Shown piece after piece: positions 34,905 to 44,478 of a stretch of DNA of 64,000 nt. A program made the translations under genes and the position numbers. Numbering within the stretch: the first letter of the stretch is position 1; each line of letters opens with the position of its first letter. Origin of the DNA: Pseudomonas sp. UBA1879. GTDB lineage: Bacteria; Pseudomonadota; Gammaproteobacteria; Pseudomonadales; Pseudomonadaceae. The notes below the pieces were generated by a model. The model had not been told where the DNA came from and did not search any database. It worked only from the letters and a program-made list of their open reading frames with translations. Location of the stretch: the NCBI RefSeq assembly GCF_002338065.1, contig NZ_DDHJ01000018.1:255873-319872 (forward strand). Direction: 5' to 3'.

Positions 34905-35155
34905 GCCTGCACCTCCCGAAGTGAGCGATTGCGCCGCGTGGCAAGGATGGTCAGCCGCGAGCAGACGACTGGGTGTCATCCCTGGAAAAGACATTGAGAG
35001 TGTAGGCGGGCTGGCCCGACCGTCCGTGCAACTGGTCGGATGGTTGCGGTCCGTTGGCAGCGCAGTTGCCGTGGTGAGACCTGCCGTCGGAGGTCGATGC
35101 TGTGGGCGGAGTGAAGTGACGAGGCGTGGGCTCAATGCTGCTGGGCTGGCAGTTA

Positions 35156-35317
35156 TCAGCTTTCAGCCGTCGGGGTCGGTTCGGCCGCCACTTCGGCTGC
35201 CAGCTTTGCCCGGTCAGCCTTACTGATGTAGGTGGATTTTTTCTTGGGGGCCAGCTTGGCGCTGGCCTTTTTGGCTTTGGCTTTGAACAACTGTTGGAGC
35301 TTTTTCTGACGGTTCAT
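35156..35317 (-). CDS. DUF2986 family small basic protein
   Basis: 53 residues from the ATG at 35317. The lysine-rich start MNRQKKLQQLFKAKAKKASA and the KSTYISKADRAKLA block match DUF2986, a short family in gamma-proteobacteria. The C-terminal part is Ala/Glu/Thr-rich. The frame extends upstream to 35368, but the family begins at this Met. Its role is unknown; the composition suggests nucleic-acid contact. Confidence 0.85.
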   Translation of the reverse strand: MNRQKKLQQLFKAKAKKASAKLAPKKKSTYISKADRAKLAAEVAAEPTPTAES

Positions 35318-35476
35318 GGTCGACTCTGCGCGTGCGGGCGGAATGCGGATGCCGCGCATTGTAGCCACCGCAGCGGCTGGCCGATAGCGCGCACGGTGTG
35401 CACCGACGCGGCGAGACCCTCTGCTACTATCGCCCTCCTGTGAACGTCATCCCCCTGGTTTTTCGTGAGGTCGAGA

Positions 35477-35923
35477 ATGAATATGGATCAAGCCGATTTC
35501 GAAGGCAGCTGTCACTGCGGCACCGTGCGTTTTCGTGTCCGACTCGCGGACGGGCTGCACACGGCACGGCGGTGCAGCTGTTCGTATTGCCGGATGCGCG
35601 GCGCCGTTGCCGTCACTACACGCCAGGAAGACCTGCACATCCTCTCAGGCGAAGAGGCGTTGACCCTGTACGAATTCAACACGCGCACCGCCAAGCATTA
35701 CTTCTGCTCGAAGTGCGGCATTTACACCCACCATCAGCGTCGCTCGAACCCCTCGCAACTGGGCATCAACGCGGCCTGCCTCAACGGCATCAGCCCGTTC
35801 GACTTCACGGATTTGACGGTCTACGACGGGGTCAATCATCCCTCGGACAAGCGCGACAAGACCGGGGCCGGAGTGTTGGGGGTCTTGCGCTTCGAGCCAA
35901 CGGTCGAGGGTGGCGCAGAATAA
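35477..35923 (+). CDS. GFA family zinc protein
   Basis: 148 residues from the ATG at 35477, with GAGG seven bases upstream. The cysteine pattern of the GFA (glutathione-dependent formaldehyde-activating enzyme) fold is complete: GSCHCGTVRF, CSCSYCRMRG and YFCSKCGIYTHH. Gfa binds two zinc ions and may help form S-hydroxymethylglutathione, but most family members have no tested function. It is convergent with the cupin/LysE operon. Confidence 0.9.
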   Translation: MNMDQADFEGSCHCGTVRFRVRLADGLHTARRCSCSYCRMRGAVAVTTRQEDLHILSGEEALTLYEFNTRTAKHYFCSKCGIYTHHQRRSNPSQLGINAACLNGISPFDFTDLTVYDGVNHPSDKRDKTGAGVLGVLRFEPTVEGGAE

Positions 35924-35961
35924 CGCTCCCCTTGGGCCGGATTGCCGCAATGCCGTGAGGC

Positions 35962-36345
35962 TCAAGCCAGCTGCTGCTCGATGGTTTTGCTCAGCGGCGT
36001 TTCGACGTCCCCCGTGTGCAGGGTGTCGATGGGTTCGATCAGCACGATCCAGCATTCATCATCGGCCACCGGGTTGTGCATGACGCCCTTGGGCACGACG
36101 TGGATCGACCCGGCCGGCAACTGCGCCACGCGGCCGCCTTCGTATTCGATTTTCAGATGGCCGCGCACGACGTAGAACAATTCGTCCTGCTGCGCGTGGT
36201 TGTGCCAGACGAACTGGCCCAACAGTTTCGCCACTTTCACGTATTGGTCGTTCACTTGCGCGACGACCTTGGGCGACCAGTGTTCGGTGATGTCCTCGAA
36301 GCAGGTGTCGAGGTCGAAGGATTCGGCAAACGGCAGGCTAAGCAT
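35962..36345 (-). CDS. Small cupin-domain protein
   Basis: 127 residues from the ATG at 36345. The cupin motifs are WHNHAQQDELFYVVRGHLKIEYE and PAGSIHVVPKGVMHNPVADDE, with the metal-binding His and Glu present. It starts two bases after the lysE-like stop, so they form an operon. Small cupins of this type often act on or sense the substrate of the neighbour, here possibly the exported amino acid, but this is inference. Confidence 0.88.
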   Translation of the reverse strand: MLSLPFAESFDLDTCFEDITEHWSPKVVAQVNDQYVKVAKLLGQFVWHNHAQQDELFYVVRGHLKIEYEGGRVAQLPAGSIHVVPKGVMHNPVADDECWIVLIEPIDTLHTGDVETPLSKTIEQQLA

Positions 36346-36347
36346 GA

Positions 36348-36938
36348 TCAACTCCAAGTGGGAACGATGGACAAAACGAGCAGGGCGGCCATGGCCAGGT
36401 TGAATCTTTGCCAATGACGCGGGGTGCGCAGTCGGCGGGCCAGCAGTACGCCAAGCCCGCACCAGAGGGTCAGCGAGAGCCAGGCAGCGATGCCGAACGA
36501 CAGCCCCAGCAATGCCGCCAGTCCGGCGGGATGCGTCGCCAGGGGCGAAAAAGTGGCGGCGGCGCTGACCGTCATCGCCCAGCTTTTCGGGTTCAGCAAC
36601 AGCAGCGCCATGGCATTGGCAAACCCCAACGGCTCGCTCTGAGCAGTGCTGTGAGAGGCCGCGCCGCTTCGCGCGATGCGCCAGGCCAGCCACAGCAGGT
36701 AAGCCGAGCCTGCGACCTTGACCGCCCATTCGAGCGTCGGTGCTTCGGCGATGAGATTACCTAGGCCAATCGCGGCGATGGCGGCGATGCACGCCAGGCT
36801 CGTGGCGATGCCGAGAATCAGCGGCAACGACCGGCTCAGGCCAAATCGCGCGCCGGAAGCGGTGGCAAGCGACGTGGCACCGCCAGGGGACAACGTGGAG
36901 GCCGCAACGAACAGAAACAGGGGCAACAGCGTAGGCAT
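36348..36938 (-). CDS. LysE family exporter
   Basis: 196 residues from the ATG at 36938, with six hydrophobic segments. The N-terminal LFLFVAASTLSPGGATSLATA is a LysE/RhtB signature with SPGG in place of the more common TPGP. LLLNPKSWAMTVSAAATF matches the conserved loop before segment four. Members export amino acids or homoserine lactones. A LysR gene is divergent, the classic LysE-LysG arrangement, and a cupin gene follows. Confidence 0.9.
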   Translation of the reverse strand: MPTLLPLFLFVAASTLSPGGATSLATASGARFGLSRSLPLILGIATSLACIAAIAAIGLGNLIAEAPTLEWAVKVAGSAYLLWLAWRIARSGAASHSTAQSEPLGFANAMALLLLNPKSWAMTVSAAATFSPLATHPAGLAALLGLSFGIAAWLSLTLWCGLGVLLARRLRTPRHWQRFNLAMAALLVLSIVPTWS

Positions 36939-36988
36939 CGACGCTTCATCCGGCAATGGAATGTGGCCGACAGTAAGGCTGGCTCGGT

Positions 36989-37014
36989 CATTAGAAAATC
37001 GAATATCTTTAATG
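36989..37014. promoter_or_regulatory. Possible LysR operator in lysE-lysR spacer
   Basis: An interrupted inverted repeat with CATTA (36989-36993) and TAATG (37010-37014), AT-rich between, lies in the 103-base divergent spacer. LysR sites are typically such imperfect palindromes. The symmetry inside is poor. Confidence 0.3.
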
Positions 37015-37041
37015 CCTGACATTACTGATCGTAATCCCGCC

Positions 37042-37926
37042 ATGCCTCGAAACCTTGACCTCAGCCTGATCCGAACCTTTGTCGCCGTTGCCGATCACCG
37101 CAGCATGACCGCGGCCGCCAATGCGCTGTACATGACCCAGGGTGCCGTCAGCCAGCAGGTCAAACGCCTCGAGGAAACCCTGGGTTGCCCATTGCTGGTT
37201 CGCAAGCCCAAGCAACTGGAGCTGTCGCAACCGGGCGAGCTGTTTCTGGCCAAGGCTCGCCAGCTGCTGCGCTTGAACGATGAAATCTGGGCCGACACCG
37301 TCGAGGGGCCGATTCGCGGGCAGCTGCGGGTCGGTGCCCCGCCTGACCTGATCACCTCGCTGGCGCCTGCCATGAAAGCGTTCACCGACGCCCATCCGCG
37401 GGTGGAACTGTCGCTGACCTGCGAGCCGTCCCCGGTGCTGCACGAGGCCATCGATGCCGGTCAGCTGGACGTCGCGCTGATTGAATACCTCGCTCACAGC
37501 CCGCAAGGAAGGGTGATCCGCACTGAACCGCTGGTGTGGGTGGGCAGCCGCCAGAGTGAGGTCTGGAAAACCCGACCGCTGCCGTTGTCACTGGTGGACG
37601 AGCGCTGCGTGTTTCGCCCATTGGTGTTGGGCGCGTTGGCGCGAGAAGGGATTGTCTGGCGAACAGTGTTCGAAAACGGCAGTTTCGAGGCCACCGCGTC
37701 CACCGTGCGGGTCGGGTTGGCGATCACGGCGTGGCTGACGTCCACGGTGCCAGAGGATCTGCAGGTGTTGCCCGACAACCTCGGGCTGCCGGAGCTGCCC
37801 GAATTCGCCATCTGCCTGCGCTTGCCATCGACCGTGCAGCCCGTCGCTGAAGCATTCGCGCAGTGCCTGCTGGAGACCTTGCCCCGGGAGAATATCCTGC
37901 GGCACCCGGAAGCGGCATCGGCCTGA
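37042..37926 (+). CDS. LysR family transcriptional regulator
   Basis: 294 residues from the ATG at 37042, where the conserved LysR beginning (RNLDLSLIRTFVAVAD) starts; an ATG ten codons earlier is possible and neither has a clear ribosome-binding site. The HTH is RSMTAAANALYMTQGAVSQQVKRLEE. The effector domain follows to about residue 285. It is divergent from the lysE-like gene and probably activates it in response to an amino acid. Confidence 0.92.
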   Translation: MPRNLDLSLIRTFVAVADHRSMTAAANALYMTQGAVSQQVKRLEETLGCPLLVRKPKQLELSQPGELFLAKARQLLRLNDEIWADTVEGPIRGQLRVGAPPDLITSLAPAMKAFTDAHPRVELSLTCEPSPVLHEAIDAGQLDVALIEYLAHSPQGRVIRTEPLVWVGSRQSEVWKTRPLPLSLVDERCVFRPLVLGALAREGIVWRTVFENGSFEATASTVRVGLAITAWLTSTVPEDLQVLPDNLGLPELPEFAICLRLPSTVQPVAEAFAQCLLETLPRENILRHPEAASA

Positions 37927-38088
37927 CCCCGCAGACCCGGGCAGGAGCGCTTCAAGCCCCGGCCGCGCAATACGGCCAGCGATGCCGCGGTCGTCCGGCG
38001 CGATGGGCCGAGGTAAGGAAGGTCGCCACGTCCGCGCTGTCATCGGGGTGATGACGACTGCCTCGGGCTCTTGCGCCGAGTGGCCCCA

Positions 38089-38112
38089 GGGTACCGGGTG
38101 AGATCGGTACCC
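38089..38112. terminator. Hairpin between convergent genes
   Basis: GGGTACCG (38089-38096) pairs with CGGTACCC (38105-38112) over an eight-base loop, between the convergent LysR and MFS genes. No T run follows, so termination is only possible. Confidence 0.4.
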
Positions 38113-38134
38113 GGTCGGGGTGTTCGCGGACGTT

Positions 38135-39346
38135 CTAGGCCGAAACGTCTTTCCAGCGCGACGCGGCAATGGCGATGCTGGCCAGACCCAGCAACACCGC
38201 TCCCGTCAGCAACAGTGTGATGACGCTGTAGGTGTCAATCACGACGCCCCCCACGAACGCCCCGGTGCAGATCCCGATCTGAAACGTGCTGACCAGCACG
38301 GCTTGCCCGGTTTCAGGCGAGTCGGGCAGGGCTTTGAGCATCCAGGTGGTGAACGACACCGGTATCAGGCCGAACGCCGCGCCCCAGATCAGCGCCGCCA
38401 GACCCCCGCCCACCATGCCAGGGCCGGCGAAGGCCGAAAGCAGCAGCACACCGCCGATCATGAGCGCTGCGCTCAAGGCCGTGGCTTTCAGGCTGTATGA
38501 AACCCAGCGACCGCCGAGGAAGGTGCCGATGAAACCCGCGACGCCATAGACCAGTAGCAGGCTGGTGACCTCGTCGGGTGACGCGCCGTAGACCGTTTGC
38601 AGAATCGGCCTGAGGTAGGTGTACGTGCCGAAATGACCGGTGACCAGCAGCAGAGCCACGAGCAGGCCCATTCTCGCCAGCGGGCGGGCGAAGGGTAGCA
38701 ACAGCTCACGGGCTTTGATGGCGCGTTCCGGCGGCAGGGGCGGCAGGCTGCGCAGTTGCAGAATAAGCACGGTCAGCGACAGGCTTGCCGAAGCGGCGAA
38801 TGCTGCGCGCCAGCCGAGCAGGTTGCCCATCAGCGCCCCGGCCGGCACCCCGGCGATGGTTGCCACTGAGATGCCCGCGAGGATGTAAGACATCGCGCGG
38901 GGTTGGAGGTGGGCAGGTACCAGGTGGGTGGTGGCGCCGGGGGCGAAGGTCCAGAAACCGCCAACGCAGAAACCCAGCAGTACGCGGGCGAGGAGCATGG
39001 TGACGAGGTCCGGCGCCATGGCCGCGAGGGCGTTGGAGATCACCAGCAGCGTCGAGAGCAACAGCAGCACGATGCGACGGTCGAGCCGTCCGGCAAGGAT
39101 GATCAGCACCGGGCCGGTCAGTGCTGCGACCAACCCGGGCATGGTGATCATCAGGCCCGCATCGCCTTCACTGACACCCAGGCTGCTGGCGATGTTGGTC
39201 AGCAAGCCGATGGGCAGGAATTCGGTGGTGACCGATGCGAACGTGCTCAGGGCCAGCGAGGCGACTGCCAGCCAGGCCGGCGCACGGGTAAGGCAATCGG
39301 GGATGGGTCCCGGTGAATCCTGTTCTGCGACGCAAGAGTCCGACAT
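38135..39346 (-). CDS. MFS transporter, DHA1 sugar-efflux/drug type
   Basis: A 403-residue membrane protein with twelve hydrophobic segments. The first segment includes STFASVTTEFLPIGLLTNIA, and LAGRLDRRIVLL is the MFS loop between segments two and three. GVPAGALMGNLLGWRAAF is the segment-five signature of the SotB/YdhP group. It probably exports a drug or sugar-like compound. The spacer upstream contains a perfect palindrome (separate entry). Confidence 0.9.
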   Translation of the reverse strand: MSDSCVAEQDSPGPIPDCLTRAPAWLAVASLALSTFASVTTEFLPIGLLTNIASSLGVSEGDAGLMITMPGLVAALTGPVLIILAGRLDRRIVLLLLSTLLVISNALAAMAPDLVTMLLARVLLGFCVGGFWTFAPGATTHLVPAHLQPRAMSYILAGISVATIAGVPAGALMGNLLGWRAAFAASASLSLTVLILQLRSLPPLPPERAIKARELLLPFARPLARMGLLVALLLVTGHFGTYTYLRPILQTVYGASPDEVTSLLLVYGVAGFIGTFLGGRWVSYSLKATALSAALMIGGVLLLSAFAGPGMVGGGLAALIWGAAFGLIPVSFTTWMLKALPDSPETGQAVLVSTFQIGICTGAFVGGVVIDTYSVITLLLTGAVLLGLASIAIAASRWKDVSA

Positions 39347-40018
39347 GGAGCGCTCCTGAAAGGTTTGAAAGAAACGTGATGTGTTTCAAACACAATGATT
39401 GGGGAAAACGATTCACGAACCGTGTTCGATGGCGATCACGATGTTCGAAAGGGTGTGCGGGGGAGGCCTTGCTCGAACGGCGTTGTGCATGGCACAGCAC
39501 GCTTTTGAGACAGCCTTCTCTGTTGCGACTTGCGTGGCAGCCCTCGGCTATCGCCGAGTCGTGCGCCGCGTTGGTCATGGGTGCTGCATCGCTGGCGTCG
39601 GCATCGTCGAGGCCGAACGGGGTGATGTTCGAAGCGGGGTGTGCCAGCAGGGACGGGGCCATAGGGTCCGTGGGCGGGTATCGGGACCTGTCCTGGCCCG
39701 CCCGTGAAACCTCGCCCCGCGCAGTGACCGAACACTCAACGTCGCGCCACGGATGCTGTGAAACTAATCGTCACAATTTCGTCTGTCAATTGAAGATTGA
39801 GGGCGATTGCCTGCGTGTGAAGGACGGGTGTGTCAGGCGTACGGCAATCATCGGTTTTACGACTGCCGCGCAGCCGATCGCGGGTAAGCGACGCTCCCAG
39901 GCCTGCGGTGGAAGCAGATCGTGGCGGGTCAGCGGCTTCGATTCAGGCCGGAAAACGTGGGAGCTGCCGGGCGACCTCTGCTTGCATGCGATGGCCGCTC
40001 ACCCCCCACACTGACGCC
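39347..40018. other. Gene-poor region, about 670 bases
   Basis: No frame in this stretch gives a product I can support. The longest plus frame (39313-40014) and two minus frames (from 39662 and 39735) have scattered Cys and Arg, no conserved pattern and no good start sites. The AT-rich part near 39360-39420 is the promoter of the MFS gene. The rest could hold a degraded gene, a small RNA or only spacer. Confidence 0.5.
39380..39394 (-). promoter_or_regulatory. Palindromic operator candidate upstream of MFS gene
   Basis: TGTGTTT-C-AAACACA is a perfect 7-1-7 palindrome, 34 bases before the MFS start at 39346. Its position suits a repressor site. The regulator is unknown; the closest one is the LysR at 40019-40936. 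Confidence 0.45.
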
Positions 40019-40936
40019 TCAAGGTGCCCAACGCCATGTCGGATCTGCGAGGTGTTCGGCGAAGAAATCGGACAGCGCTCGAATTTTCGCAGGGCGGCTG
40101 CGGGCGGAAGGGGTGACGAAGTACAGGCCGCCCCGGGCCATGCTCCATTCCGGCAGCAGCGGGACCAGTCGGCCATCCGCCAGGTATTGCGCGACGATGA
40201 ACTCCGGCAGTTCGGCGATTGCCAATCCCTCCAGCAACACGGGAAGCAAGGCCTCCGAGTTGGTCACCCTCAGCGGACCTTTCGGCGCCACGTCTTCTGT
40301 TGTGCCGTCGCTGTGGGTGAACCGCCAGACCTCACTGCGCGCGCGGTAGGCGTAACTCAGACACGATCGATCGGCCAGGTCTCGCGGGTGGGCGGGATGA
40401 CCGTGTTCCGCCAGATAGCCCGGCGAAGCCACCAGGAATTGCCTCACGGCGCACAGGCGCCGCGCCACCAGCGAGGAGTCGGGTAACACTGCGATGCGTA
40501 AAGCCGCGTCGAAACCTTCGGCAATCAGATCCACCGACGCATCGGAAAGGTGAAGGTCCAGCGACAGTTCAGGGTACTGACGCAACAAGCGGGGCAGCAG
40601 CGGCGCCACCCAGCGCAGGCCGAACGCCATGGGCATTGCCAGACGCACCTGCCCGCGGGGCTGGACAGCGAGGTCCTGCGCCTCGCTCTCGACCTCTTCG
40701 GCCTGGCGATAAATCTCCCCGGCCTTCGCCGCCATGCTCGCACCGAACTCGGTCAACGCCAGCTGCCGGGAGGTGCGGTTGAACAGGCGGCCACCCAGAC
40801 GCTCTTCCAGCCGGGCCACGGCGCGGGACACGGTCGGCACAGACACACCCATCAGGCGCGCGGCTGCGGCGAACGAACCCTCTTCCGCCACCTTGGCGAA
40901 CATGGCTAAGCCTTCGAAATCGGGGAACTTGCTCAT
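40019..40936 (-). CDS. LysR family transcriptional regulator
   Basis: 305 residues from the ATG at 40936; the frame is open ten codons further. The HTH reads GSFAAAARLMGVSVPTVSRAVARLEERLG and the effector domain includes LAMPMAFGLRWVAPLLPRL and SLVARRLCAVRQFLVASPGYL, as in the CrgA/PA0477-like group. It is divergent from the SDR gene by about 107 bases, and regulation of that gene is typical of this arrangement. Confidence 0.92.
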   Translation of the reverse strand: MSKFPDFEGLAMFAKVAEEGSFAAAARLMGVSVPTVSRAVARLEERLGGRLFNRTSRQLALTEFGASMAAKAGEIYRQAEEVESEAQDLAVQPRGQVRLAMPMAFGLRWVAPLLPRLLRQYPELSLDLHLSDASVDLIAEGFDAALRIAVLPDSSLVARRLCAVRQFLVASPGYLAEHGHPAHPRDLADRSCLSYAYRARSEVWRFTHSDGTTEDVAPKGPLRVTNSEALLPVLLEGLAIAELPEFIVAQYLADGRLVPLLPEWSMARGGLYFVTPSARSRPAKIRALSDFFAEHLADPTWRWAP

Positions 40937-41043
40937 TTCATTTCTGCAATGATGGATTGCGGACAAGTCTATTTTGAAAGAATCAAGTCGTCGATAAGCT
41001 TCTTCTCACCGAAACACCTTAATCATCGTTCTGGAGAGCATTC

Positions 41044-41796
41044 ATGACTCGCAAACTCGAAGGCAAAATCGCACTGGTCACCGGCGGCACCACTGGCATC
41101 GGCCTGGCCACTGCCAAGCGTTTCGCCGAAGAAGGCGCTCACGTGTATATCACCGGCCGCCGTCAGGCCGAACTGGACGCTGCGGTCGCAGACGTCGGCA
41201 ACGCCACCGGGGTGCGTGTCGACTCTACGCAGCTCGACCAGCTTGACGCGCTGTACGCACAAATCGGCGCGGAGAAAGGCACCCTCGACGTACTCTTCGC
41301 TAACGCCGGCGGCGGCTCGATGGTGCCGCTGGGCGAGATCAGCGAAGCGCACTACGACGACACCTTCGATCGCAATGTGAAGGGCGTGCTGTTCACGGTT
41401 CAGAAAGCCTTGCCACTGCTGGCAAAGAACGCGTCAATCATTCTCACCGGCTCGACGGCAGGCAGCTCTGGCACGGCGGCATTCAGTGTGTACTCGGCGT
41501 CCAAAGCCGCTGTCCGCGCCTTTGCCCGCTCCTGGATTCTTGATCTGAAAGACCGCAACGTGCGGGTCAATACCCTCAGCCCCGGCGCCACCAAAACGCC
41601 GGGTCTCGTCGGGCTGGCCGGTCCGGACGCTCAGCAACAGCAGGGCCTGCTCGACTACATGGCTTCGCAGGTGCCGATAGGTCGTGTAGGTGAGCCGGTG
41701 GAAATCGCCAATGCTGCGGTGTTTCTTGCCTCGGACGACGCGAGTTTCGTGAACGGCATCGAGTTGTTCGTCGACGGTGGGCAAGCGCAGGTTTAA
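41044..41796 (+). CDS. Short-chain dehydrogenase/reductase
   Basis: A 250-residue classical SDR. The NAD(P)-binding motif is TGGTTGIG near residues 14-21, ITGRR follows the second strand, and the catalytic YxxxK is in YSASKAA with the Ser in STAGSSG. NAG is replaced by the variant ANAGGG. GGAGA lies seven bases before the ATG. The divergent LysR gene is the likely regulator. The substrate cannot be read from the sequence. Confidence 0.93.
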   Translation: MTRKLEGKIALVTGGTTGIGLATAKRFAEEGAHVYITGRRQAELDAAVADVGNATGVRVDSTQLDQLDALYAQIGAEKGTLDVLFANAGGGSMVPLGEISEAHYDDTFDRNVKGVLFTVQKALPLLAKNASIILTGSTAGSSGTAAFSVYSASKAAVRAFARSWILDLKDRNVRVNTLSPGATKTPGLVGLAGPDAQQQQGLLDYMASQVPIGRVGEPVEIANAAVFLASDDASFVNGIELFVDGGQAQV

Positions 41797-41858
41797 GCGT
41801 AAGAGAGACCTGAGCGTGCTGCGTGATGTGGCAGGGCAGGTCACATAAAAGGTGGGGG

Positions 41859-41896
41859 AAAAAATGGCCAGACGGCGTTGACGCTTAGTCTGGCCA
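41859..41896 (-). terminator. Rho-independent terminator of secreted-protein gene
   Basis: On the minus strand TGGCCAGAC (41896-41888) pairs with GTCTGGCCA (41873-41865) over 14 bases and is followed by six T. It ends the transcript of the gene at 41913-42203. Confidence 0.88.
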
Positions 41897-41912
41897 GATC
41901 GTGTCCGGTGAC

Positions 41913-42203
41913 TCAGGAACCGCTGTTAGTGCTGCCTGCGCCGGACGGGGTCTTGTTGCCCGGGCTGGAGTTACCACCGCTGCCCGCTTCGCCACCGGAA
42001 CCTGGAAGGGCAGTGCCCTGGGTCTTGGCGCCATTGGTGCCGGCCGGTTCCTTGCTGGAGTGAGTGGACTTATCGTGGGTTTGCTGCGTGGTGTGGGTTT
42101 TGTGGGTGTCGCTCGGGGCAGTGGTGGTAGCTGCCATGACCGGCAGTGAAAGGACGCAGGTCAGGCCTGCCATCGCGAACGCATAACTCAGTTTCTTATT
42201 CAT
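41913..42203 (-). CDS. Small secreted low-complexity protein
   Basis: A 96-residue protein with a clear signal peptide (KKLSYAFAMAGLTCVLSLPVMA, cut after Ala). The mature part of about 73 residues is Thr-, Ser-, Gly- and His-rich, for example KTHTTQQTHDKSTHSSKEPAG and GSGGEAGSGGNSSPGN, so it is disordered. It resembles short periplasmic proteins of unknown role in Pseudomonas. A strong terminator follows. The His content may bind metals. Confidence 0.8.
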   Translation of the reverse strand: MNKKLSYAFAMAGLTCVLSLPVMAATTTAPSDTHKTHTTQQTHDKSTHSSKEPAGTNGAKTQGTALPGSGGEAGSGGNSSPGNKTPSGAGSTNSGS

Positions 42204-42359
42204 GTCATCAAGCCTCGTTGGTCAATGATTCAGAGCGCCTGCACGCTGACGAGGGCGTCAGCAGCTCTTCAGTCAGACTCACCGACACCTGAAAAAAGTT
42301 TGCGAAAAAAACGTTTCAGCGATGAACGGTCGTCGGGCTGGTACGGCCGCGCGGGATGC

Positions 42360-42391
42360 GGCAAGCGCCTGCCGTAAGACAGGCGCTTGCC
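42360..42391 (-). terminator. Strong hairpin at the end of the sugar ABC operon
   Basis: A perfect 12-base stem (42360-42371 with 42380-42391, arm GGCAAGCGCCTG) and an eight-base loop begin four bases after the ATPase stop codon. No T run follows, so it may protect the mRNA 3' end as much as terminate. Confidence 0.65.
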
Positions 42392-42395
42392 GTCG

Positions 42396-43475
<1,080 letters not shown>

Positions 43476-43506
43476 ATCAGGACACTACCTCGGCCGGACC
43501 ACTGCT

Positions 43507-44460
43507 TCAGGAAAGACGCACCACCTTGGTGAGATGGCGCGGCGCGGTGCTGTCCAGACCTTTGTGCTGCGCCAGGCGCTCGCCGAACAATTGCAGGGCG
43601 GGGAGGATGGTCAGGCTGCGGTCCAGCTCGTGTTGAGCAACGTCGACATACAGATCGCCAGGGCCGCCGATGCCGATGACGAATGCGCCTTTTTCCTTGA
43701 GTTCGGCGTACAGCTTTGCTTCTTCGTCACGGGTTTGCGGGCTGTAGATCAACACCACGCAGGTCTTGTCGTCGACCAGGCTGATCGGGCCGTGGCGGTA
43801 TTCCATCGGGTGAAACACTTGGGTGTAAGTCAGGCTCATTTCCTGGAGCTTCAAGGCGCCTTCACTGGCCAGCCCGTAATACGCACCACCGCCCAGATAC
43901 ACGAAGTGCGAGCGCGACAGCACGCTCGTGCTCACCTGACGATCCAGGGCCTTCATCGCGTGCTCGGCCAGGGCGGCGACGCTGGCGTCGACGGTGGCCC
44001 CGGCCAGACGCAAGCCCAGCAACAGCATCAGACTGGCCGAGCTGCTCATGACAATGCCTTCTGCAGGGTGGGTCGGGGCGAACACCACTTGATCGCTGCA
44101 TTTGGCCAGGCTGCTCTCGGCTTCGCAGGTAATGCCGATGGATTTCAAGCCGCGTACGCGACTGGCCTGGACCGCTTCAACGGTTTCGGTGGATTCGCCA
44201 CTGCGCGACAGCGCGATCACCAGTGCGTCCTGATAATGCGCCAGGTACGCCTCCGGACGGCGCGCCCATTCACCGCCGGGTACGGCAATGGCGCGTTTGC
44301 CATTGAGGTTGAAGGCGCTGGCGACGATTTGCGCCAGGTAATAGGAGGTGCCACAGCCGACGACCACCACGTTGGCGCTTCCAATACCAGGAAGCGGTTG
44401 GGTCAGGGCCGCGTTCCAGAAAGGGAATTGCTCGACGATAACGCGCTCGGTAACGTTCAT
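43507..44460 (-). CDS. SIS-domain sugar isomerase/deaminase (AgaS-like)
   Basis: 317 residues with two SIS domains like the isomerase half of GlmS. The first has VVVGCGTSYYLAQIVASAF and LVIALSRSGESTETVEAV, the second LGGGAYYGLASEGALKLQEMS and EYRHGPISLVDD. This is the AgaS/FrlB pattern, enzymes that deaminate and isomerise phosphorylated amino sugars (galactosamine-6-phosphate or fructosamine-6-phosphate). Within this operon, with a GatZ-like gene divergent, galactosamine-6-phosphate to tagatose-6-phosphate is the best guess. Confidence 0.88.
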   Translation of the reverse strand: MNVTERVIVEQFPFWNAALTQPLPGIGSANVVVVGCGTSYYLAQIVASAFNLNGKRAIAVPGGEWARRPEAYLAHYQDALVIALSRSGESTETVEAVQASRVRGLKSIGITCEAESSLAKCSDQVVFAPTHPAEGIVMSSSASLMLLLGLRLAGATVDASVAALAEHAMKALDRQVSTSVLSRSHFVYLGGGAYYGLASEGALKLQEMSLTYTQVFHPMEYRHGPISLVDDKTCVVLIYSPQTRDEEAKLYAELKEKGAFVIGIGGPGDLYVDVAQHELDRSLTILPALQLFGERLAQHKGLDSTAPRHLTKVVRLS

Positions 44461-44478
44461 GTTCAGGTCCTTACAGGG

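Noticed and set aside
39313..40014. 233-codon plus-strand frame in the gene-poor region
   Set aside because: It overlaps the MFS start antisense, has no ribosome-binding site and a composition unlike neighbouring proteins.
41988..42020. GGAACC inside the secreted-protein gene as a second Hrp box
   Set aside because: No CCACNNA at the right spacing downstream and the orientation points away from a suitable gene.
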